Shown one piece after another: positions 16,229 to 26,735 of a stretch of 64,000 nt of DNA. The position numbers and the translations under genes were made by a program. The stretch lies in assembly GCF_027923225.1 (NCBI RefSeq), contig NZ_BSDI01000021.1, positions 1 to 64,000 on the forward strand. The letters are read 5' to 3'. Origin of the DNA: Phytohabitans aurantiacus. GTDB lineage: Bacteria; Actinomycetota; Actinomycetes; Mycobacteriales; Micromonosporaceae. How positions within the stretch are numbered: position 1 is the first letter of the stretch; each line of letters opens with the position of its first letter. Below the pieces are notes generated by a model, which was given only the letters and a program-made list of their open reading frames with translations, ran no database searches and had not been told where the DNA came from.

Positions 16229-16320
16229 CGTGCCGAGCCCCAGACCATCAGGGAGTGACGTGCCGAGCCCCAGACCATCAGGGAGTGACGTGCCGAGCCC
16301 CAGACCATCAGGGAGTGACG
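16201..16320 (+). repeat. Four tandem 30-bp units between the DGPF and sigma-factor genes
   Basis: Four head-to-tail 30-bp units, each TGCCGAGCCCCAGACCATCA followed by (G/C)GGAGTGACG. Unit 1 encodes the DGPF C-terminus (AEPQTITE, stop at 16226-16228) and differs at two bases (its first base and a C for G); units 2-4 are identical. Every unit carries a GGAG and a TGA, so the array duplicates the ribosome site just upstream of the sigma-factor GTG at 16325. Confidence 0.95.
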
Positions 16321-16324
16321 CACG

Positions 16325-17476
16325 GTGGATGAGGCTCTGCTGCGGGCTCTCACCCCTACTGTGATCGGCATCCTCGTCCGTCGCGGAGCTGACTTCGCGG
16401 CGGCTGAGGATGCCGTGCAGGAGGGGCTGGTCGAGGCGGTGCGCGCGTGGTCCGACGGGGTGCCGCGGGACCCCAAGGGCTGGCTGGTCACGGTGGCCTG
16501 GCGCAAGTTCCTCGACGCCGCCCGCGCCGACACCTCGCGGCGGCACCGGGAGGAGCTCGTCGAGGCCGAGCCCGCGCCGGGACCGGGCGAGGCGGTCGAC
16601 GACACGCTCCAGCTGTACTTCCTGTGCGCGCACCCGTCCCTGACGCCGGCCTCGGCGGTGGCCCTGACGCTGCGGGCGGTCGGTGGTCTGACCACGCGCC
16701 AGATCGCGCAGGCGTACCTGGTGCCCGAAGCGACCATGGCTCAACGGATCAGCAGGGCGAAGCGGACCGTGTCGGGCGTCCGCTTCAACGAACCCGGTGA
16801 CGTGGCCACCGTGCTGCGCGTGCTCTACCTGGTCTTCAACGAGGGGTACTCCGGCGACGTCGACCTCGCCGCCGAGGCGATCCGGCTGACCCGGCAGCTG
16901 GCGGCCAGGACCACCCACGAGGAGGTCGCGGGGCTGCTGGCGCTCATGTTGCTGCACCACGCACGGCGTGCGGCGCGTACCGGCCCGGGCGGCCGGCTCG
17001 TACCCCTCGTCGAGCAGGACCGGAGCCTGTGGGACACCGGCCTGATCGCCGAGGGGGTCGACATACTCCAGGCGGCTCTGGCCCGCGACCGCCTGGGCGA
17101 GTTCCAGGCGCAGGCCGCCATCGCCGCGCTGCACGCCGACGCGCAGCGGGCCGAGGAGACCGACTGGGTGCAGATCGTCGAGTGGTACGACGAGCTGGTC
17201 CGCCTCACCGACAGCCCGGTGGCCCGCCTCAACCGTGCCGTCGCGGTCGGTGAGGCCGACGGGCCGCGGGCCGGCCTGGCCGCGCTGGCGGTGCTCGACC
17301 CCGCCCTGCCCCGCTACACCGCCGCTGCGGCGTACCTGCACGAGCGCGACGGTGATCCGGTCACCGCGGCGCGCCTCTACGCCGAGGCGGCCCGGCTGGC
17401 GCCCAACCTCGCCGAATGCGAGCACCTCACGCGGCAGGCCGCACGCCTGAACGCGGGGCTGCGTGAGTATTCCTGA
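16325..17476 (+). CDS. ECF42-type RNA polymerase sigma factor with C-terminal extension
   Basis: 383 aa. Sigma region 2 (FAAAEDAVQEGLVEAVRAWSDGVPRDPKGWLVTVAWRKFLDAAR) and region 4 (GLTTRQIAQAYLVPEATMAQRISRAKRTV) are followed by a roughly 200-residue helical, TPR-like extension (VLYLVFNEGYSG, LNRAVAVGEADGPRAGLAAL) typical of ECF42. No anti-sigma gene is adjacent; in this group the C-terminal domain controls activity. GTG 16325 follows GGAG in the last tandem repeat. It is paired with a DGPF protein, the established genomic partner. Confidence 0.92.
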   Translation: MDEALLRALTPTVIGILVRRGADFAAAEDAVQEGLVEAVRAWSDGVPRDPKGWLVTVAWRKFLDAARADTSRRHREELVEAEPAPGPGEAVDDTLQLYFLCAHPSLTPASAVALTLRAVGGLTTRQIAQAYLVPEATMAQRISRAKRTVSGVRFNEPGDVATVLRVLYLVFNEGYSGDVDLAAEAIRLTRQLAARTTHEEVAGLLALMLLHHARRAARTGPGGRLVPLVEQDRSLWDTGLIAEGVDILQAALARDRLGEFQAQAAIAALHADAQRAEETDWVQIVEWYDELVRLTDSPVARLNRAVAVGEADGPRAGLAALAVLDPALPRYTAAAAYLHERDGDPVTAARLYAEAARLAPNLAECEHLTRQAARLNAGLREYS

Positions 17477-17512
17477 CAGACCCTGTCCTGTTTACCGGTT
17501 ACCGTCCCGCAT

Positions 17513-18454
17513 GTGGAACTGACTTTTCGCGCGATCGATGTCGGAGACGGGCGTGACGGACGCTGGGCGAAACAAGCCGAGCCGGTGTGGCCCGTCATCG
17601 CCGGCGAGACCGACCCGAGCGCCCTGGAGCCCGCCGGTGAGGCCGCCGCCCGGGAGCTGTTCGCCACGCACATGCCGGAGCTGGTGCCAGTACTCGATGG
17701 GCTCGCCGCGGAGCTGGACCGGCCGGGCGCGGCCGGCGTGCTGACGCAGGCCGCGCTCAAGCCGTTCTTCTCCGGCTGCTCGATGGCGAGCGCGCCGGGT
17801 GCCCTGGTGCGCAACTACGACTTCGACCCGGAGCATTGCGAGCGCACGGTCGTGGCGTCCCGGTTCCTACGTCCGGTGATCGGGATGGGCGACTTCCTGT
17901 GGGGGCTGCTCGACGGCATGAACGACGCCGGGTTGGCGGTGGCGCTGTCGTTCGGCGGGCGGTTCGTCCATGGGCGGGGGATGAGCATCCTGCTGGTGGT
18001 GCGGTATCTGCTGGAGACCTGCGCGAGCGTCGACGAGGCGTGGCGTGTGGTGGCCGGGATGCCGGTGTCCACCGCGCAGAACCTGATTCTCGTCGACCGG
18101 GAGCAGGCCGCCGTCGTACACCTGGGGCCGGATCGGAAGGCCGCGCGTGTCGACGAGGGCTGCGTGACCAACCACCAGGACGCTCCCGTGCCCGCGGACC
18201 AGGAGGCGTGGGGCGCGACCGGGCGCCGCCTGGCGGCGCTGCGGGCGATGCCCGACCCGTCGGCGGACGAGCTGGTCGCGGCCATGCTGCGCCCGCCGCT
18301 GTACCAGACGCGCTATGCCGAAGGCATGGGCACCGTGTACACGGCGGACTACCGCCCGGCGCAGGGCCGGGTCACGTACGCGTGGCCGGCCCACCGCCAC
18401 GAGCAGTCGTTCGAGCGCTTCACGCCGGAAGAGTGGACCGTGCGCGTCGGCTAG
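17513..18454 (+). CDS. C45-type autoproteolytic hydrolase/acyltransferase (Ntn superfamily)
   Basis: 313 aa. The Ntn nucleophile is most likely C89 in FFSGCSMASAPGALVRNYDFD, whose RNYD segment is typical of linear amide C-N hydrolases and acyl-CoA:6-aminopenicillanate acyltransferase-like proteins. NLILVDREQAAVVHLGPDRK and GCVTNHQDAP are other family segments. Maturation by self-cleavage before the Cys is known for the family and assumed here. It starts with GTG 17513 (the ATG two bases earlier reads into a stop). It converges on the aldo/keto reductase. The substrate is unknown. Confidence 0.8.
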   Translation: MELTFRAIDVGDGRDGRWAKQAEPVWPVIAGETDPSALEPAGEAAARELFATHMPELVPVLDGLAAELDRPGAAGVLTQAALKPFFSGCSMASAPGALVRNYDFDPEHCERTVVASRFLRPVIGMGDFLWGLLDGMNDAGLAVALSFGGRFVHGRGMSILLVVRYLLETCASVDEAWRVVAGMPVSTAQNLILVDREQAAVVHLGPDRKAARVDEGCVTNHQDAPVPADQEAWGATGRRLAALRAMPDPSADELVAAMLRPPLYQTRYAEGMGTVYTADYRPAQGRVTYAWPAHRHEQSFERFTPEEWTVRVG

Positions 18455-18478
18455 CCGGCATGCGGCGGGTGGGAGGGG

Positions 18479-19471
18479 CTAGGCCGGGGCCAGGTTGTCG
18501 ATTTCGGCCAGCTCGGCGTCGGTGAAAGCGAGGTTGGACAGGGCGGCCACGTTGGCTTCCAGCTGGGCCACGCTGCTCGCGCCGATGATCAGGCTGGTCA
18601 TGCGCTCGTCGCGGAGCGCCCAGGCGAGCGCGAGCTGAGCCAGTGACTGCCCGCGCTGGGCCGCGATGTCGTTGAGCGCCCTGATGGTGGCCATCCGCTC
18701 GTCGGACAGGTCGCTCTCGTTGAGGAAGACGCTGGTGCGTACCCGGGAGTCGTCGGGGATGCCGCCCAGGTACCGGTCGGTGAGCAGGCCCTGCGCGAGC
18801 GGGCTGAACGCGATGCAGCCGGCGCCGGCCTCTTCGAGGGTGTCGAGGAGGCGGTCGCGTTCGGTCCAGCGGTTCAGGATCGAGTACGACGGCTGGTGGA
18901 TCAGCAGCGGGGTGCCCAGGTCGCGCAGGATCGCCGCCGCCTCGGCGGTCTGCGCCGAGTTGTAGTTGGAGATGCCGACGTACAGCGCTTTGCCGGCGCG
19001 TACCGCCGCGTCGAGGGCGCTCATCGACTCCTCGACAGGCGTGTCGGGGTCGGGGCGGTGGTGGTAGAACACGTCGACGTAGTCCACGCCCATCCGCTTG
19101 AGCGACTGGTCCAGCGACGACAGGATGTACTTGCGGGAGCCCCACTCTCCGTACGGGCCGGGCCACATGTAGTACCCGGCCTTGCTGGAGATGATCAGCT
19201 CGTCGCGGTACCCGGCAAAGTCCGTGTGGAGGATCCGGCCGAAGTTCTCTTCGGCCGAGCCCGGCGGCGGCCCGTAGTTGTTCGCCAGGTCGAAGTGGGT
19301 CACGCCCAGGTCGAACGCGCGCCGCAGGATCGCCCGCTGCGTCTCCAGCGGCCGCCCGTCGCCGAAGTTGTGCCACAGGCCCAGGGAGATCGCGGGCAGG
19401 CGCAGCCCGCTGCGGCCGGAGCGGCGGTAGGTCATGGTGGAGTAGCGGTCGTCCGCGGCAACGTACGTCAC
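18479..19471 (-). CDS. Aldo/keto reductase (YghZ/AKR14-like)
   Basis: 330 aa from GTG 19471 (MTYVAADDRYSTMTYRR). The catalytic tetrad region is visible: D61, Y66 (NNYGPPPGSAEENFG), K in ISSKAGYY, and H in DVFYHHRPD; NADPH-binding SPLAQGLLTDRY and the terminal IIGASSVAQLEANV are present. YghZ relatives reduce L-glyceraldehyde 3-phosphate and methylglyoxal. GTG 19480 is an alternative start. It is divergent from the gcvP riboswitch with about 50 bp between them. Confidence 0.9.
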   Translation of the reverse strand: MTYVAADDRYSTMTYRRSGRSGLRLPAISLGLWHNFGDGRPLETQRAILRRAFDLGVTHFDLANNYGPPPGSAEENFGRILHTDFAGYRDELIISSKAGYYMWPGPYGEWGSRKYILSSLDQSLKRMGVDYVDVFYHHRPDPDTPVEESMSALDAAVRAGKALYVGISNYNSAQTAEAAAILRDLGTPLLIHQPSYSILNRWTERDRLLDTLEEAGAGCIAFSPLAQGLLTDRYLGGIPDDSRVRTSVFLNESDLSDERMATIRALNDIAAQRGQSLAQLALAWALRDERMTSLIIGASSVAQLEANVAALSNLAFTDAELAEIDNLAPA

Positions 19472-19522
19472 GTCGGTCACCGTAGCCTGGGCTGGTAGGT
19501 TTGACCTTGCCGGTACCACCCA

Positions 19523-19633
19523 CGCGGGAGAGACCGCCACGCACCACGGCGGCGCCGAAGGGGCAAATCCTCCCCGGAACCTCTCAGGCAGAAGGACCGC
19601 GGGGGCAGGCGACTCTGAAGGACCCTTCCTGGG
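19523..19633 (+). ncRNA. Glycine riboswitch (single aptamer type)
   Basis: The glycine aptamer core is present: GGGAGAGACC at 19526, GGCGCCGAAGGGGCAAAT at 19550-19567, and CCTCTCAGGCAGAAGGACCGC at 19580-19600. P1 pairs CGCGG at 19523 with CCGCG near 19597. A GACTCTGAAGGACCC segment resembles the partial second-aptamer end seen in singlet forms. Downstream, GGGGGA (about 19642) can pair with TCCCCC (about 19667), next to the gcvP ribosome site GGGAG, suggesting control of translation or termination. It should switch gcvP on when glycine is abundant. Confidence 0.88.
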
Positions 19634-19685
19634 TACGACAGAGGGGGAGGCCGCATAGTCGACCTTTCCCCCTGGGAGTGCCCCT

Positions 19686-22445
<2,760 letters not shown>

Positions 22446-22458
22446 CGCGTCCTTCTTC

Positions 22459-22512
22459 GTGATCAGGGCGTCCCTGAAGTCGTTCTGGCGACTTGAGGGA
22501 CGCCCTGATCAC
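22459..22512. repeat. 54-bp palindromic element, copy B
   Basis: Lies 13 nt after the gcvP stop and 36 nt before the next start. Central TTCTGG instead of TTCTAG makes this the only copy open through all 18 codons on both strands. It may also act as the gcvP terminator. Confidence 0.93.
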
Positions 22513-22548
22513 CACGAGGGGGTTGCGTGGCGCTGTACCCTGATCGCT

Positions 22549-22725
22549 ATGAGCGCGCAGCACACCCGAGCCGAGACCGAGCGGATGCTCGCCGAGGCCG
22601 GCATCGCCGTGACGCCCGAGGGCAAGGCCCGGGCGCGCGCCAAGCTGCGCGCCGCCGAGCAGCGGATGACGCCCGAGGCGTGGGAGCGGCTCGACGAGCG
22701 CTACCGCCGCGCCGACGCCGCGTGA
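22549..22725 (+). CDS. Small helical protein, possible antitoxin-like partner
   Basis: 58 aa, highly charged and probably all-helical (AEAGIAVTPEGKARARAKLRAAEQRMTPEAWERLDERYRRADAA). It starts with ATG 22549 and its TGA overlaps the GTG of the next gene (GTGA). The size, coupling and position before a PIN-like protein resemble VapB-type antitoxins, but no DNA-binding motif is certain. Confidence 0.6.
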   Translation: MSAQHTRAETERMLAEAGIAVTPEGKARARAKLRAAEQRMTPEAWERLDERYRRADAA

Positions 22726-23102
22726 CCGAGCCACCCATACGGCTCGTCCTGGACGCTACGGCCGTCGTCGCCTACGGCGTGGGCAACGTCGCCGTCGGCG
22801 AGATCATCGCCGAGGTCGCAGACGAGGACGCCGGCATCGCGGTGCCCGACATCTGCCTGATCGACGGCGCCCGCCAGCTCGACCGCGACAACTGGCACGT
22901 GCTCGACCTGCTGCTCGCCCACTCCCACGTCGAGCGGCTGGAACTGCCCGAGGATTGGCGGGACGTGTCGGCGGCGGCCCGCCTGTTGGGCTCGACCAGC
23001 CGCGCGGTGGCGATGCTGGCGGCCGTGGATCTGCGGGCGTACGTGCTGACCGCCGAGCCGGAAGCGTATGGCGCCGAGGCCGCCCCGGTCATCGGCTTCT
23101 GA
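22722..23102 (+). CDS. PIN-domain-like protein (degenerate VapC-like)
   Basis: 126 aa. The N-terminal LVLDATAVVAYG matches the first PIN strand with its acidic residue, and the C-terminal SRAVAMLAAVDLRAYVLTAEPEAYG aligns with the xxLAxALxxxxxLVTxDxxF end of PIN domains. However, the second and third acidic positions are replaced, the usual TxD being TAE. It is translationally coupled to the 58-aa upstream protein. It could be a VapC-type ribonuclease with altered metal site or an inactive relative; toxicity is inference. Confidence 0.6.
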   Translation: MTEPPIRLVLDATAVVAYGVGNVAVGEIIAEVADEDAGIAVPDICLIDGARQLDRDNWHVLDLLLAHSHVERLELPEDWRDVSAAARLLGSTSRAVAMLAAVDLRAYVLTAEPEAYGAEAAPVIGF

Positions 23103-23474
23103 CCTCTCAGGATTTCGAGCTACCGCGACGCCCGTCGTGCGCGAGACCGTCGCTCCCGCGGCCTCACCATCCGCGTCCAGGCACGCTCAAGATCCCGACA
23201 AAAACCCTGATTTTGTCGCCTCAGACGCGCCCGGTAGCAGCAATATCGGGGATTTCGCTGCTACGTCCGGGCGGGTTGTGCAGCCGCAGGGTCGACGGCG
23301 GCGGGAACAGGGGCGGTGCGGGCCGCGAGCTGTCCGTGCGCGGGGAGGGGCCCCGCGGAGGTTAGCCGCGGCGGCCGGGGTGTCGAGGGACGACGGTGTC
23401 CGTCGAGTGCCTCAGCCCGCGAACGGTGGGGGCGAGGCGGGTGGCATGCTCACTCAGATGGGGCAATGCCGGGG
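23103..23474. other. Intergenic region with two adjacent hairpins
   Basis: 372 bp without a convincing gene. Two hairpins lie in tandem: CGACAAAA/TTTTGTCG (23196-23218) and GTAGCAGC/GCTGCTAC (23234-23264). Otherwise GC-rich filler. Confidence 0.6.
23196..23264. repeat. Double hairpin (family-5 palindrome)
   Basis: Stem 1: CGACAAAA (23196-23203) with TTTTGTCG (23211-23218). Stem 2: GTAGCAGC (23234-23241) with GCTGCTAC (23257-23264), loop AATATCGGGGATTTC. The 15-nt loop resembles loops of the hairpin at 48173-48203, whose stem sequence is different. Confidence 0.65.
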
Positions 23475-23675
23475 TCAGGCGGCCAGCGCGTGGCGCGCCG
23501 GGCCGCGGTGGGGTGCGATGGTGCTGCCGTCGGGGAGGAGCTCGCCGGTGTCTTCGAAGATGATGACACCGTTACACAGGAGGCTCCAGCCCTGCTCGGG
23601 GAAGGACGCGACGACTCGTGCGGCCTCCCGGTCGGTGGCTTCAGCGGATGGGCAGGTGGTTTGGTGCGGACACAT
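23475..23675 (-). CDS. DUF5999 family small protein
   Basis: 66 aa. It matches the actinobacterial DUF5999 pattern MCPHQxxCPSAxATDREAARVVASxPEQGWSLLCNGVxxFEDTGELLPDG, including three Cys that could bind metal. The start is ATG 23675, 6 nt after GGAG; 12 further codons upstream are not in the conserved family. The function is unknown. It is divergent from the PabB-like gene. Confidence 0.85.
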   Translation of the reverse strand: MCPHQTTCPSAEATDREAARVVASFPEQGWSLLCNGVIIFEDTGELLPDGSTIAPHRGPARHALAA

Positions 23676-23801
23676 CGGGTTCTCCGGCCGGTGGGGTAGT
23701 TGCTGTGTCACGGTTCACATGACCAGTGACGCACGCTACCAAGCGGAACGACACTCCTTCGAGCAGGTTTTGGCACTATCACGGGAGAATCCCCCCTTCG
23801 G

Positions 23802-24998
23802 ATGAGTCGATTCAAACCGGTTGGCGTGGAAACGCTCCCAACTAAGTCTACGCTCGTCACAGGCCGTCCGCCGTCCTGTTACGGACAGCTGAGGGAGCGC
23901 TCTCGCTTTGAGTGGCGGATCGGTGACACCGGCGATCCGGCTCAGCTTCTCGAAGACTTCCTCGAGAGCAACGGACTCACTGTGCGTGACATCGGCGGTA
24001 TCGGCGGAGCGCACACCGAGCGGTGTGGCGCGTCGGTATTCGTGTCGGCCGCCGCGGGAGCCCGGATGATCGGCGCGCCGGCCGGCCGGCCGAGTCCCGC
24101 GCCCCGGGTACCGGACGTCGTCGCGGTCGCCTACGCCCACGGCGAGAGCGCCGCACCGCCGCGAGAGGGGCACGGGCGGTGGCGGCTCGGGCCGTGGCGG
24201 GACAGCTGGACGCCCGCCGACCACGCCGCCGCCGTCGAGCGCGCACGCGCCGCGATCGGTCGGGGAGACGTGTACCAGGTCAACGTGGTCGGGCACGCGT
24301 CCGCCCCGTACACCGGTGATCCGCTGCCGGCCCTGCGGACGCTCGCCGAGCAGCCGGGCGCCCGGTACGCCGGGGTGCTGAGCGGGCGCGGCTGGGCGAT
24401 CGGGTGTGCCTCGCCGGAGACCCTCGTGGAGGTGCGCGGCGGGCGGATCGTCACCAGGCCGATCAAGGGCACCCGGCCGGCGACCGTGGCCGGCCGGCGC
24501 GAGCTTCTCGCCTCGGCTAAGGAGCGCGCCGAACACATCATGATTGTCGACCTGGAGCGCAACGATCTCGCGCGACTCGCCGAGACGGGCACCGTGCGGG
24601 TCGACGACCTGTACGCGTTGCGGCGCTGGTGCGACCTGTGGCAGGCCGAGTCGGTGGTGTCGGCGGTTCCGGCACCCGGGATCGGCCTGGCCGACCTGCT
24701 GCGCGCGGTCTGCCCGGGCGGCTCGGTCACCGGGGCGCCGAAGCTGTCGGCGCTGCGGGAGATCGCCGCCATGGAGCCGGTCGGGCGAGGCGCCAGCATG
24801 GGCGCGCTCGGCTGGGTCGGGCCGGACCATCTCGACCTGGGCCTCACGATCCGGACCGCGGCGGCCGCCGACAGCCGGGTACACCTGTGGGCCGGCGGGG
24901 GGATCACCTGGAGCAGCGACGCGGCGGCCGAGGTCGCGGAGGCCGCCGCCAAGGCCGCCCCGCTGCGCCGCGCCCTCGCCCACCCCGCCCCGTCGTGA
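23802..24998 (+). CDS. Chorismate-binding enzyme, aminodeoxychorismate synthase component I-like
   Basis: 398 aa. The C-terminal chorismate-binding domain has RPIKGTRPATV, AEHIMIVDLERNDLAR and the CPGGSVTGAPK motif, closest to PabB; the N-terminal part (about residues 1-130) is short and diverged. It should convert chorismate with ammonia to 4-amino-4-deoxychorismate for folate. The glutaminase (PabA) and lyase (PabC) are not adjacent. ATG 23802 was chosen; the next GTG at 23826 is possible. The TGA stop lies inside the 54-bp palindrome starting at 24995, so the element has set the C-terminus. Confidence 0.85.
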   Translation: MSRFKPVGVETLPTKSTLVTGRPPSCYGQLRERSRFEWRIGDTGDPAQLLEDFLESNGLTVRDIGGIGGAHTERCGASVFVSAAAGARMIGAPAGRPSPAPRVPDVVAVAYAHGESAAPPREGHGRWRLGPWRDSWTPADHAAAVERARAAIGRGDVYQVNVVGHASAPYTGDPLPALRTLAEQPGARYAGVLSGRGWAIGCASPETLVEVRGGRIVTRPIKGTRPATVAGRRELLASAKERAEHIMIVDLERNDLARLAETGTVRVDDLYALRRWCDLWQAESVVSAVPAPGIGLADLLRAVCPGGSVTGAPKLSALREIAAMEPVGRGASMGALGWVGPDHLDLGLTIRTAAAADSRVHLWAGGGITWSSDAAAEVAEAAAKAAPLRRALAHPAPS

Positions 24999-25048
24999 TC
25001 AGGGCGTCCCTGAAGTCGTTCTAGCGACTTGAGGGACGCCCTGATCAC
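24995..25048. repeat. 54-bp palindromic element, copy C (supplies a stop codon)
   Basis: 24-bp arms with one mismatch and a TTCTAG loop. Its first bases GTGA provide the TGA that ends the PabB-like gene (24996-24998). It lies 55 bp upstream of peptide deformylase. Confidence 0.94.
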
Positions 25049-25102
25049 GACGAGGGGCGCGGCGTGGGCGTGATGGGTAAGGCTCCCGATACGCTGGCGG
25101 TC

Positions 25103-25600
25103 ATGACGATGCGGCCTATCCGCCTGCTCGGGGACGCGGTCCTGCGTAGCCCCGCCGATCCGGTCACCAGTTTCGATGCCGAGCTGCGGGCTCTTGTCAC
25201 CGACCTGTTGGACACGCTGCTCGGTGCGCCGGGGCGGGCCGGGGTGGCGGCGCCGCAGATCGGGGTGAGCGCCCGCGTGTTCGTGTACGACGCGGACGGG
25301 CAGGTGGGACACGTCGTCAACCCGGAGTTGGAGGTGTCCGAGGAACTGCAGGACGGTGACGAGGGTTGCCTGTCGATCCCGGGCCTGTACTTCCCGACGC
25401 CGCGCGCCATGCACGCCACGGTGCGCGGCTTCGACCAGCACGGTGAGCCGCTGACCGTACAAGGGAGCGGGTTTCTGGCCCGGGCGCTGCAGCACGAGAC
25501 CGACCACCTGGACGGCAAGCTGTACATCGACACCCTGCGCGGCGACACCCGCCGGCAGGCGCTGCGCGAAATCCGGGCGGCCGCCTGGGCCCGGCGCTGA
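25103..25600 (+). CDS. def: Peptide deformylase
   Basis: 165 aa. All three active-site motifs are present: GVAAPQIG (about 47-54), EGCLSIPG with the metal-binding Cys, and HETDHLDG with two His ligands. It removes the N-formyl group from nascent proteins. The start is ATG 25103 or 25109. It may be an accessory def copy, since the usual def-fmt neighbours are absent. The stop is followed by a short G/C hairpin (CCGCCGATCTCTGCAAGATCGGCGG). Confidence 0.93.
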   Translation: MTMRPIRLLGDAVLRSPADPVTSFDAELRALVTDLLDTLLGAPGRAGVAAPQIGVSARVFVYDADGQVGHVVNPELEVSEELQDGDEGCLSIPGLYFPTPRAMHATVRGFDQHGEPLTVQGSGFLARALQHETDHLDGKLYIDTLRGDTRRQALREIRAAAWARR

Positions 25601-25642
25601 CCCGCCGATCTCTGCAAGATCGGCGGGCGTCAGCGAGGGGCG

Positions 25643-26686
25643 CTACACGGTCAGGGTCCAGGTGTTCAGGTAGCCGGTGTCTTCGGCGTAGACGTCCTGG
25701 ACGCGCAGCGCCCACGTGCCGTTCGCCGTTTCGCTCGACAGGTTCGCGGTGTACGTCGTGTTGACGTTGGCGGTGCCGTCGTCGGCGTTCGACGACTTCA
25801 GGGTGTAGGTGGAGCCGTCCGGGGCGGCCAGCGTCACCACCAGGTCACCTCTGAACGTGTGGACGATGTTGACGTACACGGTGGAGCTCGCGGAGGCGGC
25901 GCGGGCGCAGCCGGCGACGGTGACCGAGCTGGTCACGACCGCTCCCGCGTCCGGGATGGTGACGTCGGTGCCGTTGGTGGCGGCGCACCCCGAAGGCGGC
26001 GGCGTCGGGGTCGACCCGCCACCGCCGCCCAGCACCGTCTCGACGGTGATGGTGGAGTTGGTGCAGGACGCCGCGTACGAGGTGAGCGCGCTCTTCTCCG
26101 CTGAGTCGACGGTCAGGCCCCAGCGGGTTTTGACGGCCGCCCACTCGCCGACGTACCGGCAGTACACGCTGGACAGTGGCGGCATCCACTCGGCCGGGTC
26201 CTGGTCGCTCTTGGACTGGTTGACGTTGTCGGTGACGGCGGCGAGGGTGCGCGCGTCGCCGAGGTCGTTGGCGAACGACTGGCGTTGGGCGGTGGTCCAG
26301 GTGCGGGCGCCGGAGTCCCACGCCTCGGCGAGCGGGATGAAGTGGTCGATGTCGATGTCGGCGGGGAGTGTCCAGTAAGCACCGTCGTAGTAGGAGTACC
26401 AGCGGCCGCCGGACAGGGTGCAGCCGGAGCCGACCGACGGCGCGGTGACCGCCTCGGCGATGAGCACCTCGTACCGGGTGTTGCAGCCATCGGAGTCGGC
26501 GTCGACCCAGTGGGGGAACAGGTCCCGGTTGTAGCCGGTGCGGATCTCGGTGGCCACGGGCAGGTCGGCGATGAGCGTGCGCAGTGGCTTGGAGACGGTG
26601 GCGGCGGTGGCGGGCGACATGACGGCCAGCCCGCCGAGCAGGGCGAGAGCGACGGCGGCGACCGCCGTCAGACACCGTTTGATCAT
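25643..26686 (-). CDS. Secreted HNH (DUF1524-type) nuclease with C-terminal P-domain
   Basis: 347 aa. A signal peptide (MIKRCLTAVAAVALALLGGL, cleavage near residue 29) precedes a DUF1524/HNH domain with DIDIDHFIPLAEAWDSGA and NVNQSKSDQDPAEWMPP. After a GGGGGSTPTPPPS linker comes a proprotein-convertase P-domain (IPDAGAVVTSSVTV, HTFRGDLVVTLAAPDGSTYTL, TANGTWALRVQD). Six Cys in the mature nuclease/linker region suggest disulfides. It probably degrades extracellular DNA or RNA for nutrition or competition. ATG 26686 is followed upstream by an AT-rich 12-bp palindrome. Confidence 0.88.
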   Translation of the reverse strand: MIKRCLTAVAAVALALLGGLAVMSPATAATVSKPLRTLIADLPVATEIRTGYNRDLFPHWVDADSDGCNTRYEVLIAEAVTAPSVGSGCTLSGGRWYSYYDGAYWTLPADIDIDHFIPLAEAWDSGARTWTTAQRQSFANDLGDARTLAAVTDNVNQSKSDQDPAEWMPPLSSVYCRYVGEWAAVKTRWGLTVDSAEKSALTSYAASCTNSTITVETVLGGGGGSTPTPPPSGCAATNGTDVTIPDAGAVVTSSVTVAGCARAASASSTVYVNIVHTFRGDLVVTLAAPDGSTYTLKSSNADDGTANVNTTYTANLSSETANGTWALRVQDVYAEDTGYLNTWTLTV

Positions 26687-26705
26687 GCCGGTGACGCTAA
26701 GCCAG

Positions 26706-26717
26706 ATATTCGAATAT
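26706..26717. promoter_or_regulatory. AT-rich palindrome ATATTCGAATAT
   Basis: A perfect 12-bp palindrome in the 49-bp gap between the siderophore decarboxylase and the nuclease gene, an AT-rich spot in very GC-rich DNA. It could be an operator or part of a promoter. Confidence 0.4.
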
Positions 26718-26735
26718 ATGGTGATACCTGAAGGC

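Noticed and set aside
23740..23801. TTGGCAC-type sigma-54 promoter before the PabB-like gene
   Set aside because: The GC element does not match at correct spacing and actinobacteria generally lack sigma-54.
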